Below are positions 55,467-63,996 of a stretch of 64,000 nt of DNA, piece by piece. Position 1 is the first letter of the stretch. Each line of letters begins with the position of its first letter. Below the pieces are notes generated by a model that was given only the letters and a program-made list of their open reading frames with translations, searched no databases and was not told the origin of the DNA. The translations under genes and the position numbers were made by a program. Source of the stretch: Lachnospiraceae bacterium (GTDB taxonomy: Bacteria; Bacillota; Clostridia; Lachnospirales; Lachnospiraceae); contig CAJTCV010000001.1 of assembly GCA_910574805.1 (NCBI GenBank), positions 310,001-374,000 of the forward strand, in the 5' to 3' direction.

Positions 55467-57008
55467 CTAATACGCCATGATCGTTCCCAGTTCTTCCTGA
55501 ATACTCCGGGCGCCTGCGGTGTATCGTATATATTTTGCCGCATAAGTCTTTACATCCAGATATTCCATCCGGTCATGTTCCGGATCATAAAACTGATAGG
55601 TATCTCCTCGGTTTATGCCCAGCACCCGTCTGACGCACGGATAGACCGGCATAACGCCAGTTCTGCTGTTCTCCCCTTCATTTTCCGTCTCCGACGCACC
55701 TGACGGCGGGATATGGAGCGCAACGGCAATCTCATTGGCCAGATACCGGCAAAGCTGACCGCTGAAATGTGTTCCGTCCAGAAAAATCAGGATACTCTGA
55801 TAATGTTCTTCCACAAACGGCCGGACAGGAAAAGAGGAAAAACGGTCCAGAAGTCCGATCTTTTTCATTTCCCGGGAAAAATTTTCTCTGATCTCCTGGT
55901 CTGACCAGTAGTCGTCACTCAGAATCTGATCCAGAATCTCTTCTTCTGTACAGCCCTGTTCCGCCATGCGATTGATCTCCTGATCTCCGCGAAACCAGAA
56001 ATGCCTGCCCGCATAAGCCTTTATCTCTCTGAGCGCATAAGGATTCACATCGTCCGTCGCCTGGGGGAGCTGACCTTTAAAGCTGTAAAACGGCAGATGG
56101 AACCTGACCGCCTTCTTATAATACCGGTCAAGCAGAGGTTCATAATTCCTCAGCTCTGTCATCCCTGCGTTGGCAATATTGTACAGAACCGCATCACAGA
56201 AACAGCCATATCCCTTCAGTCTCCGGTTATCCGCATCGTGGTAGGACTCATATGCATTTTCCAGAAAAAAAGCAGAATGATACCGAAGGGAAAATTCCTC
56301 ATTCATCCCCAACGTCTCTGCTGTTTTTATGATCTGACAGATTCCCACGGCAATAAAAAGCCGGATGGGGAGCAACTCTGCAAAAGAGAAATCCCTGCCC
56401 CCCTTCAGCCCAAGCCGCCCAAGCTGCTCTGCCATCACCTCATCCGCGTCGCTGCAGATCACGACATAAGAGTCTTTTTTCTGCAGGACGGCAGACGGTC
56501 GGATGACCGGAAGGCCCTGACACTGTTGTTCTTCTTCAAAATTGGAAATAAATCCTCCAATATGAAAGATATTTTTATATTTCTCATAAAAATATCTTCC
56601 GTTATTCCCGGCGCCAAAGATCCACAGTTCTTTTTCTTCCAGTACTATATGAGACTGATGCCGGAAATACTGAAGCACATAGAGCTCATCCACATACTCC
56701 TTCCCCCATTCCAGACCTCTGTTAAAAAACAGAATGTCACAGGGCTGCCGTTCTGTATGTTTACAGCAGAGAACAAGCATCAGCTTCTGCTCCAGGATCA
56801 TGGATGCTCTGAAAGACATCACTGTGATTTTCGGATCTTTTTCAAAAAATCCATATTCAGAATCCCATACGGTATCCACACCCAGGATAAAAAAGTATCT
56901 GATATCCAGAACCATGGAAAACTGCAGATAAAAATGTCTGCACATCCACGGATCGCCTGTCAGCGCAATTGTTCTTTTTTCAAATCCAACCACAGGATTA
57001 TCCGTCAT
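55467..57008 (-). CDS. Large unknown protein with internal Rossmann-like domain
   Basis: 513 residues, soluble. Residues 1-120 are unrecognised. Residues about 125-215 carry the operon's recurrent Rossmann-like domain (ELWIFGAGNNGRYFYEKYKN, then YVVICSDADEVMAEQL). The C-terminal half is unrecognised, with a hydrophobic YQSILIFLDGTHFSGQL stretch near residue 400. A role in sugar modification is plausible from context only. GAGGAG precedes the ATG. Confidence 0.6.
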   Translation of the reverse strand: MTDNPVVGFEKRTIALTGDPWMCRHFYLQFSMVLDIRYFFILGVDTVWDSEYGFFEKDPKITVMSFRASMILEQKLMLVLCCKHTERQPCDILFFNRGLEWGKEYVDELYVLQYFRHQSHIVLEEKELWIFGAGNNGRYFYEKYKNIFHIGGFISNFEEEQQCQGLPVIRPSAVLQKKDSYVVICSDADEVMAEQLGRLGLKGGRDFSFAELLPIRLFIAVGICQIIKTAETLGMNEEFSLRYHSAFFLENAYESYHDADNRRLKGYGCFCDAVLYNIANAGMTELRNYEPLLDRYYKKAVRFHLPFYSFKGQLPQATDDVNPYALREIKAYAGRHFWFRGDQEINRMAEQGCTEEEILDQILSDDYWSDQEIRENFSREMKKIGLLDRFSSFPVRPFVEEHYQSILIFLDGTHFSGQLCRYLANEIAVALHIPPSGASETENEGENSRTGVMPVYPCVRRVLGINRGDTYQFYDPEHDRMEYLDVKTYAAKYIRYTAGARSIQEELGTIMAY

Positions 57009-57023
57009 ACAACAGTCTCTCCT

Positions 57024-59594
57024 CTATTCTGAAATGAGTGTTTCATAAATCCTCTTTCCTGCGGAAGGGTTCTCCCCGCCATCATCCATTTTCTCAAAAC
57101 ACTCCGGGTATCTCAGCACTTCCAGCAGGAATACCACTGAAAATATCGCGTCTTCCCTCACCGACCCGCTGTAGCTCTGTGTAATAAACGCTTCTCTTTT
57201 CTTCCCTTCCAGGATGCGTCTGTCTCTTTCTGGCAGAAAAAGCTTCGTCTCCTGCTTCTCTCTGCTCAAAGGATCATATTTTATAAATCTCCGGCTGTTT
57301 CCTGTAACGGCATACAGTTTTTTCCCATCCACTGCACAGGCAGGAAAATTAAAATGCTCTCCCTCATATTCTCTTTCATCATTCAGCCATGTTTCTTCCT
57401 CCATCTGTCCGGTCATGGCATGAATTCTCATACCTTTACCGGACCGAAAGGGAAACAGCCAGATCCATTCCCCCGTGCATCGTACCGGATAGTATTCCAT
57501 CTCATCAATTCCTGCTGCCGGCAGCCGGATACAGGCTTCCTCTTCCATATCTTCATTCCGTTTCCATACGGTCCCGTCTGCCGCCGCCAGAAAGTAAGAA
57601 TCACCCGCACGGCAGATCCCGCAGTATTTGCAGGAATATCCGGTCTTCGGCATCGGTATAACCCTGGAAGTCTCCAGAGCCGTGTCAAAGACAACGACTG
57701 CATCAGCACAGACGCAGGGCAGTATCAGCCGGTCTTTGTACACCTCATATTCTGCAAAATATCCCCATTCACTCGCCCGAAGCGCCTCTACCTCGTCCAC
57801 CCAGTCATCAAAACACCGCAGTATATCCTTCTCTGTGTCATAACACAGGATCCCCGGATAGTCACAGGGAAGAAAATACACCTTTTCCCCAACAGCCGCT
57901 GCCCGGAAGAATCTGGAGCTGTCCCATTTCCGGCCGGTATCCTTCAAAGGAAAATTCTCTGCCAGCTTACGAAAAGCCCTGTTTTGAGGATCATATTCCG
58001 CGATCTCCCCGGCAGAAAAAGGCGCAAAATAAAATTTTTCATTGCATTTTATCATAGAGACATAAGCTCTCGGCTGTATAAACGCCTCTCCCGGAAAGCT
58101 TCCGGCCAGCCGGACGCCGCGACCTGTTTTATCCATCTGAAACAACGCGTTATAGTCAAAAGAGCTGAACCAGAAACAATCACCATCATCATACAGAGCC
58201 TCAAAGGTCAGCGGTTTTGTCAAAAACTGCTCCTTCTCCGTAACTTCTGTCTCCACATCCTGAATCAGTACGATCTTCCCGACCTGCCGGCACATCTGAA
58301 CCACACTGCTGGGATCTCCATAATATGCATCACACAGCAGGACCGCCCGGTCGATCTCTGCCGTGTCATCATAGATTCCCCATTCTCCCCTTCGATACCG
58401 CTCCTGAAGCTTTTCGTAACGCTCCCATAAGGACGGTTTCATGGACCGCAGGGTGGCTTCTGTCAATGGATGCGGTCTCCAGAGAAGGGTGTATTCTGCA
58501 CTGTATTTTTGAAACAGCAAAAACACAGACTCCATCTTTTCCAGCATTTTTTCTTCATACTGCAGCAATATACTCAGACCGGCATTATAGAGCACGATTT
58601 TCTTCCGGTCTCCATCCGGTTTCCCAAGATACTGCTTCCATTTCTCCGGTATCTCCGGCTTTTCTTTTTTCATGAATCGGAGCCGGTCGAACTTGGGGGA
58701 GCCAAGACCAAGGATCCTGTTTTCCCAGTCTGTGGCGCTGTGACCGGAATCAGCCATGTACCTTGTCAGAACTTCCATATAAACCCGACGCATGGCCTCT
58801 GACTGCACGATCACCCGGTCTGCCAGAAGAACCCCTGGAACCATGCAGAAATGTTCCATGGCTTTGACTGCACTCTGATCATCCGGCCGTATTTCCTCCA
58901 GAACAAAATACGGAACATAGACCAGTCTGTCTGTAAACTGCTTCAGATTCTTTGCATAAAAAAACGGATGCACACTGGTCACGAAATTGCAGTGATCGTA
59001 AGGATTATGGATAAAGATCAGATCCGGACGACGGCTCTGAAAATCATAGGCTCTGTAATCTGTCACTTTCACGTAATCCGGATACAGATCTGCTTCTTCA
59101 TGTATTTCTCCCACAGTCCCATCTGATTTTCTGTCAAAATAAGGAATGGGAATTACATATGCGTCACAGTCCGGATCTTCAGCAGCCGCCAGCCAGATAC
59201 TCTCCAGAGAGTCCCACATGGAAGCCTTATATGGAAGGAACACGGCTTCCCTGCGCACCCGGATATCCCTGACCGCATCCTCCAGACGCGCCAGAAAGCC
59301 ATCCAGAACCTTGTATATATGCTTTATATTGCCCCGTGTACGAACCATATCTGCGGTCACATAAATCTGATAGACCTGTTCACAGTATTCCTCCAGTACA
59401 TGGACAGCCGCCGTGCCCTCCCCTTCTTCCACTTCGATCGTCTGGCCCAGGATGACGGCAGACTGCTGGCACTGCTCCAGCAGCTCCTTTACCCGGTCTG
59501 TATCACACTCTTCCAGACGCCTTTTGATCTCTTTATGAACTTTATCAAGCTGCCGGATCCTGTTCTGTATCTGATTTTTCTGTCTCTCTCTCAT
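57024..59594 (-). CDS. CDP-glycerol glycerophosphotransferase-like enzyme fused to a beta-propeller
   Basis: About 856 residues from ATG 59594 (upstream in-frame ATGs at 59615 and 59639 are possible). A coiled-coil start (1-110) is followed by a GT-B-type glycerophosphotransferase-like domain (about 115-460) with the TagF-like motifs LLWRPHPLTEATLRSM and YGDPSSVVQM. The C-terminal 370 residues form a Kelch-like propeller with regularly spaced FYFAPFSAGEIAEYDP-type blades. The polymerase part suggests transfer of a polyol phosphate from a CDP donor, matching the CDP-transferase at the operon's other end. Its 5' end overlaps the acidic exported-protein gene by 50-95 bases. Confidence 0.75.
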   Translation of the reverse strand: MRERQKNQIQNRIRQLDKVHKEIKRRLEECDTDRVKELLEQCQQSAVILGQTIEVEEGEGTAAVHVLEEYCEQVYQIYVTADMVRTRGNIKHIYKVLDGFLARLEDAVRDIRVRREAVFLPYKASMWDSLESIWLAAAEDPDCDAYVIPIPYFDRKSDGTVGEIHEEADLYPDYVKVTDYRAYDFQSRRPDLIFIHNPYDHCNFVTSVHPFFYAKNLKQFTDRLVYVPYFVLEEIRPDDQSAVKAMEHFCMVPGVLLADRVIVQSEAMRRVYMEVLTRYMADSGHSATDWENRILGLGSPKFDRLRFMKKEKPEIPEKWKQYLGKPDGDRKKIVLYNAGLSILLQYEEKMLEKMESVFLLFQKYSAEYTLLWRPHPLTEATLRSMKPSLWERYEKLQERYRRGEWGIYDDTAEIDRAVLLCDAYYGDPSSVVQMCRQVGKIVLIQDVETEVTEKEQFLTKPLTFEALYDDGDCFWFSSFDYNALFQMDKTGRGVRLAGSFPGEAFIQPRAYVSMIKCNEKFYFAPFSAGEIAEYDPQNRAFRKLAENFPLKDTGRKWDSSRFFRAAAVGEKVYFLPCDYPGILCYDTEKDILRCFDDWVDEVEALRASEWGYFAEYEVYKDRLILPCVCADAVVVFDTALETSRVIPMPKTGYSCKYCGICRAGDSYFLAAADGTVWKRNEDMEEEACIRLPAAGIDEMEYYPVRCTGEWIWLFPFRSGKGMRIHAMTGQMEEETWLNDEREYEGEHFNFPACAVDGKKLYAVTGNSRRFIKYDPLSREKQETKLFLPERDRRILEGKKREAFITQSYSGSVREDAIFSVVFLLEVLRYPECFEKMDDGGENPSAGKRIYETLISE

Positions 59595-60867
59595 CGTCCG
59601 CTGTTTCCTGACCATCCTCAGACGTCCCGGTGTCTTCACGCTTTTGCAATCCGAGGCCGCCTGCTTCCTCTGTTCCGTTTTCTGTGTAATCTAAATGATC
59701 TGTATATTCCGGATCACCTGCCGATTCTGTGTCCTCTGCCTGTTTTTCTCCATCTGTATCTGCTGTATCATCTGTCACTTCCCCGTTATCTGCAGATCCT
59801 GTCTCGTCTGTATATTCCGTACTGTCCATATTTTCCGCATTCTCCCCAGGTTCCCCGTCGTCTGCTGATTCTGCCTCGTCTGTATGATCTGTCCCTTCTG
59901 TATTTTCTCCAGATCCCCCACCGTCTGCCGGTTCCGGGCCATCCATGTTTCCTGGATTCTCTTTATCCGTCATTTCCTCTGTGTATTTTCCATCACTTGT
60001 ATCTTTTACATCTACTGCTGGTTCTTCTTTTCCCAAAAGACTGTCCTCAGCCGGAATCCGGACCGCTTCCGGTATATCCGTCTTTTCCTCTGTATCCTTC
60101 TCCCTTTCCCCCTCTTCCGCTGTCTTTTCGCTCTCCACCGGAATAAGTTCATAGTTGAATCGCACTGTGATCTCTCCATCCTCCCACACCAGGCGCGGAT
60201 CAGGATTCACTGTCCCGGTAAATCGAAAAAAGCCGGCCCCTCCGTCACTGATTCTGACAAATTCTCCGTTTTCATCATATTCTGCCGCCTTCAGACACAA
60301 TACCTCCTGGTCTGCCACGCCTTCCGATATATTAAGGATCTTCTCTGTATCTTCATTTTCATTTTTCCAGATCATGTCCACATGCAGTCTTTTGACCGTT
60401 GGCGGACCGTCCGTCACCTCTTCCCTGGACAATTCATAGACATCTTCTGAAGCCAGATAATATACGTCTATATTTTTTATCTGTATGACAATATCCGTAT
60501 TCCCGTGATTCTCCACCCGGTATGAATCTGAAAATATCTGTCCCCTGCCGCTTAGATTCCCCGGATCCAGACACGCCTTACTGTCTGCAGGCATCGCGAC
60601 CTGAACTATAATCTCATGAGACTCCGGGGCCGGTTCCTCATCCGCTTTCTCCGCCGGATCCGCTTCCGGAACAGGCTCTTCTTCTGTCCCTTCTGTCTCA
60701 TTTGCTTCTGGACCGGATTTACCTGCCGGATCCGTATCCATCTCCGAACCGGGCTCTTCCTCTGTTCCTTCTGTCCCGGGGCCTGCCGTGTCCGGCTCCG
60801 CGGCATACACATGTGCACCGATATTCAACAAAATAAAAGCCAGTACCAAAGCAATCCTTCTCTTCAT
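59545..60867 (-). CDS. Exported acidic surface protein
   Basis: 440 residues: signal peptide (1-22), an acidic linker (25-85), a beta-rich globular domain (about 85-255) and a very acidic, repeat-like Asp/Glu/Thr tail (about 265-440). There is no cell-wall sorting motif or C-terminal membrane segment. I do not recognise the globular domain; its layout is like that of SipW/WxL-type surface proteins. It is the first gene that overlaps the polymer operon, with GGGGGAAG before the ATG. The tail may bind cations or basic partners. Confidence 0.75.
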   Translation of the reverse strand: MKRRIALVLAFILLNIGAHVYAAEPDTAGPGTEGTEEEPGSEMDTDPAGKSGPEANETEGTEEEPVPEADPAEKADEEPAPESHEIIVQVAMPADSKACLDPGNLSGRGQIFSDSYRVENHGNTDIVIQIKNIDVYYLASEDVYELSREEVTDGPPTVKRLHVDMIWKNENEDTEKILNISEGVADQEVLCLKAAEYDENGEFVRISDGGAGFFRFTGTVNPDPRLVWEDGEITVRFNYELIPVESEKTAEEGEREKDTEEKTDIPEAVRIPAEDSLLGKEEPAVDVKDTSDGKYTEEMTDKENPGNMDGPEPADGGGSGENTEGTDHTDEAESADDGEPGENAENMDSTEYTDETGSADNGEVTDDTADTDGEKQAEDTESAGDPEYTDHLDYTENGTEEAGGLGLQKREDTGTSEDGQETADDERETEKSDTEQDPAA

Positions 60868-60892
60868 GATCTTCCCCCTGCATCAGCCTAAA

Positions 60893-60922
60893 GTCCAACC
60901 CACCCTTTCAGGTGGGTTGTCA
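60893..60922 (-). terminator. Hairpin between two exported-protein genes
   Basis: On the minus strand CAACCCACC/GGTGGGTTG forms a perfect 9-bp stem with a short loop, but without a T run. It could attenuate read-through from the 61001-62113 gene into the polymer operon. Confidence 0.55.
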
Positions 60923-61000
60923 AGGCAGGATATGGTAGAAATATCCCTGATTCATCATAACAAACGATCTCTTACGCCGGAACTCCGGCTTCTGCGACGC

Positions 61001-62113
61001 TTAGTTTCCTTTTGTTACAGTTAATGTTGATGTCACCATACGTCCGTCAGTCAGTCCGATCACCAGATCCTGTGCTTTTCCGCTGTATTCATCTGCTGTC
61101 AGGAATGCAAGACCTGCATCATCTTTCTTGAATGTGATCGTTGCATCAGTCTGGGTAGTTGTGGTTGCATTGGGTGCATAGGTTACCGTATACGCTTCCG
61201 GATCCCAGTTGTAATCTTTGTAGAAGTTGTCATTATGGCAGCCTACTGCAAATACTTCTGCCTCTCCCACATTCGGAACCACGATGGTCAGATCTGCCGC
61301 AGATGCGCCGGAAGTGAAGGTCGGTGCAGTTGCAATTGCCGGCGTCGTAATGCTCAGAGCCTGACTTGCTTTTACATTGTATGTAATCGCCACTTTTACG
61401 TCGTCCGCTTTCCAGTCTGCATTGGTGTTGGCCACACCGGTAACTGCAAAGGAACCTACCCCAGGTGTTACTTTGGTAACATCTGTCGTAAAGGAGCCAC
61501 TGGTCTCTGTTGATGTCGGGCCTGCAATATCCACAGAAAGCAGAGAGCCATATTTGGTAACAGCCGTCTTATTCGTAGCACCTGCATATACTGCTGCGTT
61601 ATCAATCGTAATCTTGGAAAGATCCGTCAGCTTGGTATCTGCAGCATCAGCCGCTGCATTTGCAATATCCAGAGTGGCCGCCGTAGCTGCCTCTGTAAGG
61701 TTCAGATTAATCTTCTTTCTGGTAGAAGTATTGTCTGCCGTAAAGGTATTATACTCTGTCACGACACCCTCTGCCGTAGATGCGATGGTTGCTTTGACCG
61801 TCACATTGACCGGAATCGCTGCATCTGCTTCCGTATCCACCGATGCATTGATGATATCGATGCTGTTGGATGCGACTGTGAACTGCTTCACGCCTGTGTT
61901 ACTGGCATCTGCCATGGGATTGACCTCAACATCTGCCTTCAGCGGAACACTGATATGAAGCGCCGGTGAGTAGACATCAAAGGATGTATCAAAGGAACCG
62001 CTGGTCTCTCCGTTGATTGCCGGCGGCGTAGTCCCTGCAGCAAAAGCTGCCGTCGGAACACACATGCTCATGGCCAGAGCTGCTGCTGCGATTTTCGTGA
62101 ATTGAGATTTCAT
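61001..62113 (-). CDS. Exported WxL-like or adhesin-type surface protein
   Basis: 370 residues from ATG 62113 (GGAGG ten bases upstream). A clear signal peptide ends at AFAA (residue 26). The mature protein is Thr/Ala-rich and beta-rich; its INGETSGSFDTSFDVYSPALHISVPL start and DPEAYTVTYAPNATTT near the end resemble WxL-type or SipW-associated surface proteins, but no WxL motif or anchor is visible. Monocistronic promoter at 62157-62186. Function unknown. Confidence 0.72.
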   Translation of the reverse strand: MKSQFTKIAAAALAMSMCVPTAAFAAGTTPPAINGETSGSFDTSFDVYSPALHISVPLKADVEVNPMADASNTGVKQFTVASNSIDIINASVDTEADAAIPVNVTVKATIASTAEGVVTEYNTFTADNTSTRKKINLNLTEAATAATLDIANAAADAADTKLTDLSKITIDNAAVYAGATNKTAVTKYGSLLSVDIAGPTSTETSGSFTTDVTKVTPGVGSFAVTGVANTNADWKADDVKVAITYNVKASQALSITTPAIATAPTFTSGASAADLTIVVPNVGEAEVFAVGCHNDNFYKDYNWDPEAYTVTYAPNATTTTQTDATITFKKDDAGLAFLTADEYSGKAQDLVIGLTDGRMVTSTLTVTKGN

Positions 62114-62156
62114 AAGAATCATGCCTCCTTATTTTTTAGGAATAAATTAATCAGGT

Positions 62157-62186
62157 TTTATATATAATCCCTGGACGCTCCGACAA
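62157..62186 (-). promoter_or_regulatory. Candidate promoter of the 61001-62113 gene
   Basis: The minus strand shows TTGTCG (62181-62186), an 18-base spacer and TATAAA (62157-62162), about 45 bases before the start codon. Confidence 0.55.
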
Positions 62187-62259
62187 TATCTACCATCTTA
62201 TCGGTGTGTCCGGCGGATATACATAACAGATCTTCATGGGCCGTCTCTTCCGGCCCTGC

Positions 62260-62760
62260 CTACTGGACCACCATCAGGCTTACCGCAAAAGACACCGTCC
62301 CCAGTTCTTTGTCCGGATCCTCGTCGTCCAGGATATGATAGGTGCAGATGGCATCCCAGGTCCCGTCCGGCAGTACCTGATCCAGCTTCAGCTCATCCAG
62401 CCGCTTTCCTGTTGGCAGCACCGGCGAGCTGTAGAGCAGCGTCTGCTCTTCATCGTCCAGATACACTTCAAAATAACACTCATACTGATTGCTGGCGGAA
62501 TTCCCGATGACCGCATTGCTGGACACCGCACTTCCTGACGGAAATGTCCAGATCATGTTCATGTCCGTGGTAAATCGGGCGTTGGATGCCTTCTCATCCA
62601 CATTGCCATCCACTACGAGTCCTTCCGAAACAGCCCGCTCCGGCTGCGACTCCTCCGGCCTGTGAAGCAGCATATAGATCGTTATTCCAAGCCCTGCAAT
62701 GACCGCCAGCAGCAGCACGATCACCAGAATGATCCCTGCTTTTTTCTTTGACTTATTCAT
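62260..62760 (-). CDS. Single-pass membrane-anchored extracellular protein
   Basis: 166 residues. A basic start (MNKSKKKAG) is followed by one membrane segment (about 8-32) and an extracytoplasmic beta-rich domain (about 60-166). It is not a named family I recognise. The domain has some resemblance in pattern (FPSGSAVSSNAVIGNSASNQ) to small Lachnospiraceae surface proteins that accompany the exported protein next door. GAGGAGG lies 12 bases before the ATG. It follows the TnpB-like gene after a 285-bp gap. Confidence 0.68.
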   Translation of the reverse strand: MNKSKKKAGIILVIVLLLAVIAGLGITIYMLLHRPEESQPERAVSEGLVVDGNVDEKASNARFTTDMNMIWTFPSGSAVSSNAVIGNSASNQYECYFEVYLDDEEQTLLYSSPVLPTGKRLDELKLDQVLPDGTWDAICTYHILDDEDPDKELGTVSFAVSLMVVQ

Positions 62761-63045
62761 TTCTTACCGGTTCCTCCTCATTGTCTGCATTGTCTTTTTA
62801 TAAAATAAGACATATTGGACATCCATTATGTACGTTATCGTTCACTGGATGCTGCGGACGGACCCGCTTCGCTCCCCGGTACGTCACAGCCCGTGCGTGG
62901 TCCGTGTTCCCAGGGTCCTGGCATACCCAATGCGCAGAACTTCTCTGCCTTCTAATGCCGTATCTGTTTTTATATCAGGAACAGCCACTCCGGTCCTTCC
63001 GGTAAAATCTCTGCTCATCACAGCTATTTATCCGGAGCGCTGTTC
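62761..63045 (-). other. Gene-free region downstream of the TnpB-like gene; candidate guide-RNA site
   Basis: No protein gene. TnpB-type proteins use a guide (omega) RNA encoded at and just past the 3' end of their gene, so this is where one would lie. The minus strand has possible paired segments such as CCTGGGAACACGG and a GC-rich GGGAGCGAAGCGGG stretch (about 62862-62876). Near 62790-62815 an AT-rich TATTTTATAA could be a promoter for the next gene. No fold was computed. Confidence 0.35.
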
Positions 63046-63996
63046 TTATGATCTCACAGCCCTGCACTCTACAGTGCCGCCGGGCGGGATGCTTCCTCTC
63101 ACGATCCGCCCCTCCTGCCCGCGTTTTAATACATTTCTTGCCGTATTCTTCTTCTCTGCCTCCCGGTATCCGCAGGCGCTGCAGATAAAGATCCCTTCCT
63201 TCCGGCTGCCCGCTCCGCCGCAGACGCTGCACTCAACGGCGACGCCCTTTCCCGGCACCTCCACCAGCTCCACGGACTGCTCTCTGCATTTCTGCACCAG
63301 GCGGCTTCGGATGTAACCCCTCTGCCACAGACTGATGCAGTGATTGATCCTCCGGCTGACACCTCCGCCTCTGGAGCCCGGCAGCTTCACCATGTAAACG
63401 GTTCCCGGCTTTTCCGTCTCCAGAAAACGGTTCAGTTCATGATTGATATAGCTGTGCATCCGCTCCTTGTAGCGCCGCTTCTGATCGCTGTATTTCCTGC
63501 GCCCCGGATTATCGGTACGGTTCTCGTTATATTTCCTCGTCTGCTCGCGGATCCAGTCGGCATATTCCGTCTGGTATCTCCCCAGCTCTTCCCCGTAGCA
63601 GTTCCCTCTGTCCGTGGTCAGCATGACGTGATAACCCATGGATATTCCTGTATGATTTATGTAGTCCTCATGTTCTCTCACCGTCACATCCACCGGCACA
63701 TGGATCTCCACACGGTCTCTCTCCGGATACAGCCTCAGATAGATCTGCCGCCGGTAGCGGTTGTTGTCGGTCAGCGGAATGAAGACCCGTTTTCTCTTTT
63801 CCTTGACGGATATGTAGATGCCGTGATCTCCGTATCGGTAAGCCCGCTCCGCCAGAGAAAAACCTGCTGCCTGTTCGGTATGCTGTTTTCCATGATATTT
63901 TCTCACCTGCCGGCACAGATAGCGGTCCAGACGCTCCGCATCCGTCTGCGCCGCCAGCTCCTCGTAGCGCTTCCGGATATCTCCGGGCAAAGTCAC
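63046..63996 (-). CDS. TnpB-like (IS605 family) protein, apparently nuclease-dead; 5' end outside window
   Basis: At least 316 residues; the frame remains open to the window edge, so the start given (a GTG) may not be real. The C-terminal half matches TnpB: a helical region with SYINHELNRFLETEKP, WQRGYIRSRLVQKCREQ and a zinc finger with Cys256, 259, 272 and 275. The RuvC acids seem absent: the first motif, normally GIDLG, is GISMG (117-121); the second, normally an E-D pair, is YMVKLPG (201-207); the third, normally DRDxNAA, is EAEKKNTARN (279-288). No TnpA gene is present. It could be a TldR-like RNA-guided repressor or simply a decayed transposon gene. Confidence 0.8.
   Translation of the reverse strand: MTLPGDIRKRYEELAAQTDAERLDRYLCRQVRKYHGKQHTEQAAGFSLAERAYRYGDHGIYISVKEKRKRVFIPLTDNNRYRRQIYLRLYPERDRVEIHVPVDVTVREHEDYINHTGISMGYHVMLTTDRGNCYGEELGRYQTEYADWIREQTRKYNENRTDNPGRRKYSDQKRRYKERMHSYINHELNRFLETEKPGTVYMVKLPGSRGGGVSRRINHCISLWQRGYIRSRLVQKCREQSVELVEVPGKGVAVECSVCGGAGSRKEGIFICSACGYREAEKKNTARNVLKRGQEGRIVRGSIPPGGTVECRAVRS

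Noticed and set aside
63046-63996. Complete active IS605 element
   Set aside because: No TnpA gene or transposon ends were seen in the window and the RuvC acids appear missing.
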